Source of the DNA: Pelargonium x hortorum
Lineage: Eukaryota > Streptophyta > Magnoliopsida > Geraniales > Geraniaceae
Length of the DNA stretch: 33,623 bases
Assembly: GCA_036897525.1 (NCBI GenBank)
Contig: JAYMTJ010000093.1
Coordinates: 1-33,623, forward strand
Direction: 5' to 3'
The notes below the pieces were generated by a model that saw only the letters and a program-made list of their open reading frames with translations, was not told where the DNA came from and did no database searches. Positions 1 through 10,099 of the stretch are shown here, piece after piece (the stretch's first letter is position 1; every line of letters begins with the position of its first letter). A program made the position numbers and the translations under genes.

Positions 1-197
1 ACCAAAACAAACTGTACCCTTCCCTTGTCAACTAAGCCCATCGGATACCGTCAAAGCTACCACCAGTCAGTAAAGTAAGCAACAAACAATTTCTTAGCTG
101 AAAGCTTATATCTTATTCCTAATAGAAATACTTGGGCTTTTTTTTGAGCTTGTTATTTATTTTATTACAGAGTTTTACCACTTTTAAAGAGTCGAGG

Positions 198-320
198 GGG
201 ACCCCTAGAAAAGAATTTCCAATATCTACAATAAGAAAAGCCCTATATCAGCTTGCTTTGACGTGAATTTCAGTCTTAATCTTTCAAAAAGATGTGGAGT
301 CCCCGAGCGAGGGACCTCTT
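198..320. repeat. GC cluster pair with a short hairpin
   Basis: A GGGGG-A-CCCC cluster at 196-205 is followed about 100 bases later by GTCCC-(7 nt)-GGGAC around 299-315, which can fold as a 5-bp stem with a 7-nt loop. Both stand out against AT-rich flanks. They belong to the dispersed GGG/CCC class described in the findings. No function is shown. Confidence 0.4.
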
Positions 321-1039
321 GCCTAGTACAACTTTCAAAATATTCGGTGCTATAGGCTTTACTACATTTTTTGTTGCTTAGTTTTATTTAATTCATTTTA
401 TATGGTATTCAAAGCGAGAGTTTAATTAAATAGGATTAATGTAGGCAGGAAAGTTTCAAACGGAATTCAAAAAAATGACTTGAATTTTCTAAATGAAGAG
501 GTTAAAAAGTAAACATACCCTTAAGGAACTGAGCATACTTTTTGATATTACCGTGAAGTCAGGACCTATAAAATTGATTGGAAAGTTTAGAGTTTCTTCT
601 CTTGGGTATACCTCCTTTTGTCTTCTCGAAACCTTTCCTTTCATTTGGACCTAGTGAATTCTAGGCTGTCTTCGAACTTTCTTACAATGAAAAGGAAATA
701 CAGATATATAAATTTTGAGTATAACTCTTAGAAAAGAAGTTTCCTGTTACTGCCAAATAGTAACTTATAAAATTCTAAATATGGGCCTTCCTTCATAGTT
801 CGAGAGTAATGCTACAAAAAATATCACAAGCATTTATATTTATACTTTGCTTTGAAGCCTAAAAATTTTAATATACAAAGCGAGGTCCCTATCGAGATAA
901 AATGAAGAGATAGTTAAAACTTTAAAGGTCTTCTATAATTAGAATTCTGCGGAAAACTTTACTTGATAAAGTATCGCTTGTGTAGTCGATATTTTTTCGG
1001 CAAAGCAAAGAGCTATTAATTTCTATTTTGAGCTATAAG

Positions 1040-1120
1040 TAAACCTCCTCGTAAGTCTCGAAAGCGCTAATGCTTCTTCTGGAGCTACACTACAATGAAG
1101 TCTAAAAACGAGGAGGTTTA
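1040..1120. repeat. 13-bp perfect inverted repeat with 55-nt spacer
   Basis: The arm TAAACCTCCTCGT (1040-1052) is the exact reverse complement of ACGAGGAGGTTTA (1108-1120). The spacer 1053-1107 holds AAGTCT near both ends as a short direct repeat. As RNA or single-stranded DNA this would make a long stem with a large loop. No T run follows, so it does not look like a simple terminator. A random match of this length within 100 bases is unlikely but possible in 33 kb, at roughly 0.2 expected by a composition-only estimate. Confidence 0.7.
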
Positions 1121-2739
1121 TTGATTCGTACTGGTTAATACTCAAGACTAATTTGAATACTTAGTTATGGTTTTCCTCTTCACTTCAATAAGGGATCCCC
1201 TGTTATGTTAATTATTAATACTTGGTATATATAGAACCTTATACTCTTTATTTCAATTTCGAAACATACGCTACTGGGGAGGGCTTCTATAGGTACGCTT
1301 AATTAGTAAGGTCTCGGTTATTTGAAAAGGATGGATATTTTTTTTATGTAGGGTTCCCTTAGAGTTAGGATGAGAAGAACTTACAACCAAAGTTTTTTTA
1401 AGAGCACTTAATCTATTATCTATTCTTAATGTACCTTCTTTGTGATATTTCTATCGACAGCTATCCTCGGGTTGGCTTGCTTTCCTCTCTTACTGACGGG
1501 AACTGTGCTTGCTGACAGGGATTGCTCTTGATTGGACTTGCTAGAGACGGCTTTCACTTTCTTTCTATAGTAGAAGTCGGACTCTTCTATTATATAGTAG
1601 AAAAGTTTGTCACTTTCATGACTCAAATTCAATAAAAACTTAAGGAATTTCTAAACTAGTAGGACAAATGTATACAAAGAGAGCATCCATAGGGTCCTTA
1701 GTATTACAGCGCTACTAAAGAAATATTTATATGGATCTTTAGCTTTCCTACTCTAGTTATAAGTTTAAGTCTGGAATACGGAATAAAGATTTATATAAAG
1801 ATAAAGTCGTAAGGTTCCCTCAATACCTTCTGGGTTTCTGACAAGGTCTTTAATTTAGATATTAAAATTGACTCCAAAGGGTGCCTTAAAGTACACTTTA
1901 GAGCGTGTATAAACTTTAATAAAAGTATTCTGGGATAGTAACTTCGGTATTATTCTATGGAATCTGCATTCCCTTTTTCTAAGTCTTATGTAAACTTTTT
2001 TTGCTTAAAAGGGTAAAATATAGAGTTTCTTTTTGAATTTGTTAGTTAAAGTACAGGCGCGGGTCTGTATAAGAAGAGAGTTATAGATATTAAGACGAAG
2101 TACAGATGTGATGTAGAGGAAAGTTAGATATATCCTAATATAGAATAGAAAGATTTAGGATTAAAATCCAGTTTTTTGAAAGTTAACATCAAAGGTTTCT
2201 GGTCTTCTAAAGTGTAAAGGGGAACCCATAATTAAGGCATTCGGACTCCTCGGAATCGCTGCGGTTTTAATATAACTAAGTACAACTAGAAAAGTTTTCC
2301 CTCTGTTAGTTTAGACAGGAGTTCTAAGAAATTGAGTAGGAGAGTAGTTTCTTCGGGACCCTGTACCCAGAGTAATTCAGGAGAGTTCCTATTTGTATAT
2401 TTGTTCCTGTGCTGTTATGCCAAGGAATTTCATAAAGGTTCTCAGGTATTTTAAGAAAATAGTTTTCGGTGTATAGTATAGACTTTTAGCGGGTACTCAT
2501 ATAATATAAAGATAAAGAGAGGTTTTCTTTGCGGGCATGTTCCTTACTTTTAGTTTTAGGGACCTGTTAACAAGGAAGTCTAGAAATCCAACAGAGGCGA
2601 AGGTTTAGTTAAGGGTTAGGATATAGATAAGTAACTTAGGGGAGGACCCTTAGTTAGTTCAAGAAGGAAACCCTTTTTTGTTTCTTACCGGATATAGTAT
2701 CTGAAATTGAAGTTAGAGTACGCGGATTACTAGGCTTTC

Positions 2740-2767
2740 ATTTAAAGTTTAAATAAAAAAACAGAAG
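2740..2767. repeat. A-rich dispersed repeat, copy 1
   Basis: This stretch, beginning ATTTAAAGTTTAAA and ending ACAGAAG, matches 22235-22263 apart from one substitution and one inserted base. Much of it is A-rich, so part of the similarity may be low complexity. The shared ACAGAAG end is less easily explained that way. Confidence 0.35.
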
Positions 2768-3984
2768 ACACTAAGCTATATCCTGTTATCATAGAGTAAA
2801 CAAACCCTAAATACCTATACTTAAAAGGACTCCCATTCCCAGTTTATACTGCGGAGACTCTATAAAGAAACTGCAGGAGGGGGTAGGAACTTCAATCAGT
2901 TCTTTAATTATAAAATAGAGTTCCATCTAGAAAGACTTAGGAAAACAAGAATATCCTTTGGCCGGCTTTAGCTATCCTAAAACACCATGAGCTACAATTA
3001 CTTTAGTGACTTAGTATAAGACTTCTTAAACTAGAACTAGCTATTCTATAAAATAAATATACTCCACAATAGAATCTCCTCTTTTAGATACACCTTCTTT
3101 GATCTTTGACTTTGAACAGTCTTGTCTTCCCTGTCTTTCACTTACTGACTCGGTATTCCTTATCAAATTGTAAGAGAATTCTGCATGCAACCTTGTCTAT
3201 AAAATCCTACAAAAAGTTATAGGTCAATTTTAAGCTGTGCCTGCCAAAAGGTGACTGACTCCTTATTATAGGGTACTCTTTTAAGAAAGAAATGGAATAC
3301 TTTTCGAGATGACCTTTCCATAACTAAACTAAAGAAGGAGTATTGGCTCTGGATTGTAGCTAATTAAAAGTGTTATAGTCTAGAAACCCGGTAAAAACTA
3401 ACATTAGTAAAAAAAGATGTTTTTGTCGTCCACAAAAGTGGAAAACTTAGATTGAAAGTCCTGCTATACTTACTTATTTTCTTATATAATGTTATCGGCA
3501 TAGTGGAAGGCTACTCAAGCCAATGAAACCTAATATATATTCAAAAGAAAGGTAGAAGTGTTCCTTATCCGTATGCCTGGGATCCCTTAATTGACTTCGG
3601 TACACCAGAATTTTGTAATGTTTGCTCCGACTTATCCATATACTAGTAAAACATTCGCATCAGGCGAGGTTTATAAAATTTAGATTTGGGATGTTAGATA
3701 CTACACGTATTTCCTGCAGAACTGTAACATGTTTAAAACTATCTTACTCAATCGCGATTTTTCCATAGTTTTTACCAGAGTTTCGAATTTTGCAAGTGTC
3801 GGCTATTTGACTTTTTGAGTCCTTTGTTTCGTCAAGATATAAGAGTTAAGTAACTAAGTAGATCAAAGCTTCTGATAGTAAGTTTAATTTGTAATTAAAT
3901 ACAACGATTTCATTTTGTTTGTTGATACAGGATTTGAAACTACAAATACATCCTCTGGATTCTTTTGTAGCTTTTCTTTGTGGT

Positions 3985-3999
3985 AAGGAAGGAAGGAAT
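3985..3999. repeat. short GGAA microsatellite
   Basis: About three units of GGAA (AAGGAAGGAAGGAATG). It is short, with no associated gene. Confidence 0.6.
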
Positions 4000-4297
4000 G
4001 CGTACATATATGTTCCTTAGACCGCTCCCTATAAATACCCGCTATTATATTTTAATATTTACCTTATTAGTTCAAGGGGGCCCCGTCACCTAGTTATAAA
4101 ACAAAGTAAATACCAGCTTATACCTTTACTTTAACAAGTCAATTTTTTAAAGTATTCACAGATACTTCTTGTAAGCACAGTAACCCTGCTATATCTTGTA
4201 AACGGACTCCGAAAAAGGGACCTTAATGAGATGAGAATCCTTGAACGTTGATGTAAGTAGTAATCATTTTTTTTTATAGCCCAGTGGTATTGCAAAT

Positions 4298-4312
4298 AGG
4301 GAGCCCCTCCCT
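4298..4312. repeat. AGGGAG-CCC-CTCCCT hairpin
   Basis: A perfect 6-bp stem with a 3-nt loop made only of G, C and A/T closing pairs. About 20 bases downstream lie GAGCTC and a run of seven T. The distance from stem to T run is too long for a standard intrinsic terminator. It counts as one of the GGG-spacer-CCC clusters. Confidence 0.5.
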
Positions 4313-4611
4313 TATAGGTGATAGGAGCTCTCTTTTTTTGTTCAATGCATTTTTAGATCCTGTTAGGAATAAGGGTTCAAGTACACATTAAATTTTCTGG
4401 ATAGGTTTTAAGCTCTGGGCTAATATGAGATAAAATTAAGTAAGTGTAATTCAGTCTTAGTAAATTGGTAGTAAAAACCATGTATGTGGGTAGGGCAGAC
4501 TAAAAAAATTTCTCGCGTTTTTGACATATATTGGATACCTGGAAAATAGCCCATGGTCAGCACTTTCGTTTACTTATGTCACACACAATTAAGGGGATTC
4601 TAGAGCCCGGT

Positions 4612-4623
4612 AAGAATATTCTT
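4612..4623. repeat. 12-bp perfect palindrome
   Basis: AAGAATATTCTT reads the same on both strands. It lies between two small GC-rich patches. No known site is recognised. Confidence 0.5.
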
Positions 4624-6060
4624 TAGCCCCCCTTGTGTTTATAAGCTCTTCTGAGGTATACACGGCCACAAGTTCTGTTTTTTTACTAAAAGTGGTTTGT
4701 TTTTATTACTTTAATATCTGAACTTTTGGAAATTTGTTATAACAAGCAGGAATATATCCTATAATCAAGTACTTGAAAAAACCTTTCAATTGTACCTCAA
4801 GAAGAGTAATCTGCGATATAATTACTTAAGAGACTTTTTCTTTTCTCTATACTTGACTTGTAACCCGAGGTATATATACGAGCATTCCTTTTTTTTTAGA
4901 TAGATTAAACTCGAACCATAAGAAAGCCTTTTGGCGTGCCCTGATGAAACGATACACTTTAAAGGATTTAAAGTCTTATCAAAATCATTTTAAGACTATG
5001 GCGGACTCGTAAGTCTTAGTTTGAAAGGAAATAGTAATAACATGTAGTTAGTGTAACCGGTATTCTTTAAGTTAAGCAAATTACCTGTTAAAGGCATGGT
5101 AAATACTTAAGTTTAAGGGTTAATGATAATAAAATGAATATTATAGCTATAGTCAACGATGTCTTATAAGGAGCTGCTACAGACCTTCCTAGGTGTGTCC
5201 TGAATTATACTCAAGATTACTTTCTATGATAATGTCTGTGCTATACAAACAAGGGGATTCTTATTGATAGACTAAGGTTTGTTAGGTTTTTTGTAATCAA
5301 ACTCTTGCTATCTCCTCCAAAAGAATTCTTGTAAGGCTTAATTAGATTTTCTAAAACCCTTGACTTAATTAACTTCGCAGATGTCTCTTATCTTACTTAA
5401 AGCTCTAACTAACAAATATACAGCAAACTCCTTACTTTTTGGGAGTAGGGTCTTATTTTGTTATATTAAAAGTAACGATAAACTTACTCGAGAAAACCTT
5501 ATAAACACAAGCTCATTCCTCTTCTCTTCGTTCAGAGCTTTTAATAACCTTACTCATTTCGTACTCTAGGCAAGCTTTATCTTCTCTATTCTAGAGAGGC
5601 TCTTTTCCTTGACTTTTGACAGTTTGCTATGGCATTTGGAACCTTTGCTTGTCGGAACAAAGAAAAGAGGTTTCGATTTAACCTTCAAAACGGAGTGGTT
5701 AGTTCCTACTAAGATCTAGACCACTGAAAAAAACTGGAGTGCAGTAAGGGTGGGAATAGGAGGGGTAGGGTAATAAGTCTTTTTAAGCTATTTCATAACT
5801 AATCGGTATATAGCACGCATACTTACTATATTAGTAAATTTAGACCTTGATAAGCAAAAAATTCTCCTTTACTTTTGGTTTTTTTATGTTCTAAGGGCTC
5901 TAATATCTATCTGTAATAAATAAACATTGCTAAGAAGTATTCAAGAGTTTCCTACTTTGCAAGTGTTAGTAAATGAAAAAAAAAAGCAATCCTACAGAAT
6001 TGTGTATCCCATAAACGACTCTAACCGCCTCGTAAATATCTATTTCCATTTTTATTTTAG

Positions 6061-6070
6061 GGGAATTCCC
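6061..6070. repeat. GGGAATTCCC palindrome, copy 1
   Basis: A perfect 10-bp palindrome. The same decamer recurs at 8300-8309. By base composition alone a given 10-mer with six G/C would be expected about 0.01 times in the window. Confidence 0.55.
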
Positions 6071-6105
6071 AGCTATTCGACCGTCTATACTGGTTATTGG
6101 AGATA

Positions 6106-6136
6106 TCCATGAAAATTTGAAAGTGTATTTCATGGA
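6106..6136. repeat. 9-bp hairpin
   Basis: TCCATGAAA (6106-6114) pairs perfectly with TTTCATGGA (6128-6136) across a 13-nt loop. A run of A rather than T follows on the + strand (from about 6144), so on the minus strand the stem would be preceded by T. No role is evident. Confidence 0.6.
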
Positions 6137-7746
6137 GAAGCTTAAAAAAAAATTCTATACTAGTAACTAAAGAAGTCGAACCCCTTTTATATTCACGCAC
6201 TCCAAGGACTTCCTCAAATGATTCTGAAAGCGCCCTTACAGCATAGAATATGGTATCCCACTCAAGTTCCTCATATTCAGTTTACTTTTATTTTGTACAA
6301 AATAAAAGAATTAGGATACCCAACCCACAATTCTAGAGGACACTTTAAAATTCTGAGTTATGCAACTAAATCCTATCCTCTGAGCAACTGCCTCAAAAGA
6401 CCGTATTCTAGACACAGTTTACTTTAGATTAGAGAAGTGATAAAAAAAAGGCTAATTAGGTTCCTCTTAACTACCTGTTGTTTCGAGAAAGAAAGATCCG
6501 CGTATAGTTCACCGCTACCCGGACCCCCTATCAAACGACCATCCTTAGAAGTTTTCCCTATACTGCATGTATAGTTTTTTTAGCTTTGTTGGGATAATTT
6601 TTTATAAGGAATAATGTAAATACACTTTATCTCATGATTATCGTCCTTTCTTGGGTTTTTTTAGTTATAGATACCTGAAGGAGAACTCTACTTAAAAAAG
6701 CTTTTCCTCGGCTTGGCCAAGTTTCAATGGAAGAATTGGAGATACAATTTATGGATAAGATATAAAAAAAACAAACGTTATAAATTTGGCAGACAACAGA
6801 AAAACTACGGATTTCCTAAAGAATAGACTTTTATTGCCGGTACCCTTAGACTAAAGGCTCGACAAGTTAAGGAATCTCCTTATTTTATGGATTGGTATAG
6901 CGTAGAGTCATCGACAAAAATGTCATCGGTTCAAGTCCCTTTGTCTTAGGTTCGCAACGGGGTACTCCGTAAGACTTTCATTTTGAGCCCTTGGATTGGA
7001 GGACCCATGCAAAAAGTAGTGATTCGAGGGGGCTTTCTGAGGGAATCGTTAAGTGAATGTACAAGATATTCTTAAAAAAATCAGTTCGCTTTATAGGTGA
7101 GTTTTTTAGTTGTTAGCGAATATTCCCCCTTTAGCTAGATCGGAGCTCTTTACTCAAGCAAGTTCCCGTCGGATTAAGTTAAGGAGCTTTTTTAAAAAAG
7201 ACATGCTTTAGCGTCGCCGACCAGCCCAGCCTCTACTACTACTCTAACTCTTTGTACTGTAAAGTTAAGAAACCAAACCCTAAAATAGGTAATATTATAT
7301 ACCTAAGCCATAACCAAAGAGTCTTGTGAAGGAGTAGTAGCTCACATACAAATCTGCCATACATAATATACTGGGGTCTGGGTTAACAAAGAAAACTTAG
7401 AAATTGAAAAGATGAGCGAGTCTAAGATATTATACATATCAAATTTAGATTAAAATTAGGGTGTAGTTTAGTTCTGGAACTCTTTCCATCCAGGGTATCC
7501 AGGTATAGTAAAAGGCAATCCCGTGGTGAGGGCCGTACCAGCTAAGTTTTTAGTCTTTTAGAGAGTTATCCTTCTATTAGAAGAGGAAGAGCAGTAACTC
7601 TAAAAGGATTTTGGTATTAGTCTTTATGAGATATATTTTCTTGCTAATTATTCTAGGCCGACAATCAATAATAATAATAGGTATGCTACAGTCTTTTCAA
7701 ATAAAACAGCTATAAACTAACGGGCCTAATATATCACTGAAACTTA

Positions 7747-7781
7747 TTTACAAGGGCACTGGCTTTAGAGTCCCTTGTAAA
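7747..7781. repeat. 10-bp hairpin with extended inner stem
   Basis: TTTACAAGGG (7747-7756) pairs perfectly with CCCTTGTAAA (7772-7781). Skipping one base (7757), ACT (7758-7760) also pairs with AGT (7769-7771), leaving an 8-nt loop. An A run follows directly. This is among the most stable simple stems in the window. It could be a transcript-end or processing structure, or only a DNA palindrome. Confidence 0.65.
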
Positions 7782-7990
7782 AAAAAACAAGTAAACCAAA
7801 GTAGGAAAATAAGAGGGGGTTTGGAGTGCTACGCAGAATTAGTGCTATAAATGTTTTACATTGGGTAAGTGACCTTTCTTTAACAAACTTTCTCGAAGAC
7901 TTAATTAGGGTTTACTTTTTCTTAAGGCCGATAGCTAGATTTAATTTAACAGGAAGATAATAACAACCATAAACGGGATTCCTGTTCGTG

Positions 7991-8014
7991 CGGGGTCCCC
8001 CGTTTTTTTTTTTT
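7991..8014 (+). terminator. GC hairpin followed by a long T run (terminator-like)
   Basis: CGGG-GTCC-CCCG is a 4-bp GC stem with a 4-nt loop, followed at once by a run of about a dozen T (8003 onward). The shape is that of an intrinsic terminator, but the stem is short and no transcribed gene lies upstream. Such terminators are not the rule in mitochondria. Equally it may be another GGG-spacer-CCC cluster beside a homopolymer. Confidence 0.25.
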
Positions 8015-8299
8015 GAAAAAGAGTGACAAAAGTGATGAGATGAATACATCCAGTAAACAAATGGAAATTTCCAAGGAAGAAGAATTTGAGGGGAATTTTT
8101 TAGAGTCTTAGTATTTCTTAAGAATTTCAAACCCTGTTCTACTAAGTTACCCCAGATTCTAAGTTTATAACCTAAAGTAAGCTACGTATGAATAAGGGCA
8201 CAGAAAATGGATTTCGGGGAGTCTTCCCCTCAGGAACAGGTTGTACAAAGGTAGCATGAATAGATTAAGGATAAGTAGTAAAAGCAAAGTCCCGTACCT

Positions 8300-8309
8300 G
8301 GGAATTCCC
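8300..8309. repeat. GGGAATTCCC palindrome, copy 2
   Basis: The second exact copy of the decamer at 6061-6070, about 2.2 kb away and only about 90 bases before the long hairpin at 8400. The flanks of the two copies are not alike beyond the decamer. Confidence 0.55.
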
Positions 8310-8399
8310 GAAATAAGTACAAAACATACTAAGATATAGACTATAAATCAGGATCTCATTATAACTTATTGTGCCTTTAAAGCGGGACTCCTCTAGACA

Positions 8400-8434
8400 A
8401 GATGAGTAATAAAAGTTCATTTTATTACTCATCT
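8400..8434. repeat. 15-bp perfect hairpin, 5-nt loop
   Basis: GATGAGTAATAAAA (8401-8414) is followed by GTTCA and then TTTTATTACTCATC (8420-8433). The flanking A (8400) and T (8434) add one more pair. This is the longest uninterrupted stem with a short loop that I found. No T run follows. The arms are AT-rich, unlike the GC clusters, so it seems to be a separate kind of element. Candidate roles are an RNA end or processing signal, or a replication-type hairpin. None is demonstrated. Confidence 0.8.
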
Positions 8435-10028
8435 ACTCTCTAAGGAAACGCAGGAATTGTAACCTTTAGGAACAGATGAGGGCTTTGCCTTAAACTTATT
8501 TTTAAGAATCCTTGGCTTTTGGTCTACTAAATCTAAAATACAGGAGCATAGGACTCATTTTGGTACTTTATAGCTTTTTTTTGTAGTACTGGGCAGAAAC
8601 TCTTTAATAAGCGAAAAATGAAAATGAAAGGAATCCCAGTTTTCAGAAGATCGGAGCGTTGTTTTATAAAAGTTGAAATTCTGGGCTCTAGCCGGATGAT
8701 ACTGCTTCACTTCAGGTTTCTCCCCCTTTTTTATGAGTACTTCCGCATTCTTAGGTTAACCTACAGCTCTTTATCTTACACTTAAGGGGTCCTTTATAGG
8801 AAAAGTTCGATTTTGACAAAACTTAGCGGATATCTATTCCCCATTTCACAGAATTCTTTAGAATCTATAATATTCATTTAATAGAATAACCTAGTATTTC
8901 CAGTTACCAGTTATGAGAATAAGAATAGGAGAAAAGTGCAGTAAATTGGCCTACCCAGCCAAGACTCTACAATTCTTTGTGTTAAAACGCGACTTGAATA
9001 ATCAGATCCCTAGGTTCAAACAAAATGAAAGTTAAACTAAAAAGCTTATGTACAACAAGTTTAAAATAAAAGACCAGGATCCCCTTTTTATCAGGTACTA
9101 CACAAAGATTATAGTCTAGCTCTTAAAATTCCTAGTTCAATTTGTACAGAGTGTTATTCTTTTTGTTCTACAAAATACATTGACTTTATAACAGCTCTAA
9201 TCTAATTACACGCACTCGGAAGTTCTAGACTGAAAGGTTCTCTTCTATAGAATATTCTTCGAGTTACAGGATCCTGTATTATTCATCCGAAGAAATTCTC
9301 TATCCTTCACACAGATCAAGAGTTCAAGAATAAAGGATATGAAAATAGATCCATCAACAATACCTTGTCCTAAAGTCTTCCTGCTTAATTTAACGAGAGG
9401 GATAGGAGTATTTAGTGTCTGGAAATTCGTTCTAATATCTTTTATAAATATACCTAATCCTAATTGCCTTGTTGAATTGTGTTTAGTTCTAAAGTTCAGT
9501 CTATCTCCTTGCCATACGCTAGTAAACCTAAAAGGTACGCTTCGCCACCGGACATAATGAAAGCGAGTTCCTTGAGCTTGAGCCAGTTACAAGTTTCATT
9601 TCTCAATCTAGTGGTCTTGTATTGTGTTATCCTTATATAAGTGCTTTGAATTTTCTCTTTTCTCGTAAGTAGCTTTCTTTGTGCAACCCGGCAGTCTAAT
9701 CTAAATAGTCATCAGCTACAAAGAATACATGTTCCTAAGTCCCTTCAGTTTCAGTTCATAATGTAGTACATAATCTATCTCGGATAAGAGTACTACCTTC
9801 CTAAAAGTAACAGATGCTAATTAACATAACAACCTTCTCAGTTTCATGCATTCTCTCAAGTGAAGTCTCAGTCATTACTTGCTCTTTCTAAGCTCTCAGG
9901 TAATCTAGCGCTTTATTTGTCTAAGTTTCACAGTAGTACTATGCTAAGAAGGTTCATCTTCGTTTAGATAGTTATAAACGGGTTTTAGTTGACTCCGGGC
10001 ACGTGAGAAAAAAACCTTATGAAAACAT

Positions 10029-10089
10029 ATAGGGGGTCTCTGTCAAAATGACAAAAAACAGGTCTTTTCGACCCCTATCATTTTTTTCG
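10029..10089 (+). terminator. compound hairpin followed by T run
   Basis: ATAGGGGGTC (10029-10038) pairs, with one bulged G, with GACCCCTAT (10070-10078). Inside it TGTCA (10041-10045) pairs with TGACA (10049-10053) over a 3-base loop. A T run (about 10081-10087) starts two or three bases after the outer arm. The order stem-then-T resembles a terminator on the + strand, but there is no gene upstream to terminate. Confidence 0.35.
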
Positions 10090-10099
10090 GAAATATTGA

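Larger units (their letters stand above)
1..5900. other. non-coding stretch, no gene seen
   Basis: No open frame here exceeds 70 codons and none carries a recognisable motif. What is visible is AT-rich sequence with frequent T runs, many short GC-rich clusters of the GGG-spacer-CCC type (for example at 196, 1192, 1351, 2219, 3579, 4076 and 4299), one long-armed inverted repeat at 1040-1120 and a 12-bp palindrome at 4612-4623. Part of the stretch is G-rich on the + strand (the line at 2041 has 18 G against 5 C). The absence of a gene is a direct reading. A diverged or fragmented gene below my recognition is possible. Confidence 0.75.

Noticed and set aside
6905-6955. T-loop phrase TCGGTTCAAGTCC suggesting a tRNA 3' half
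   Set aside because: The stem beside the loop does not pair and no D or anticodon arm lies at the right distance.
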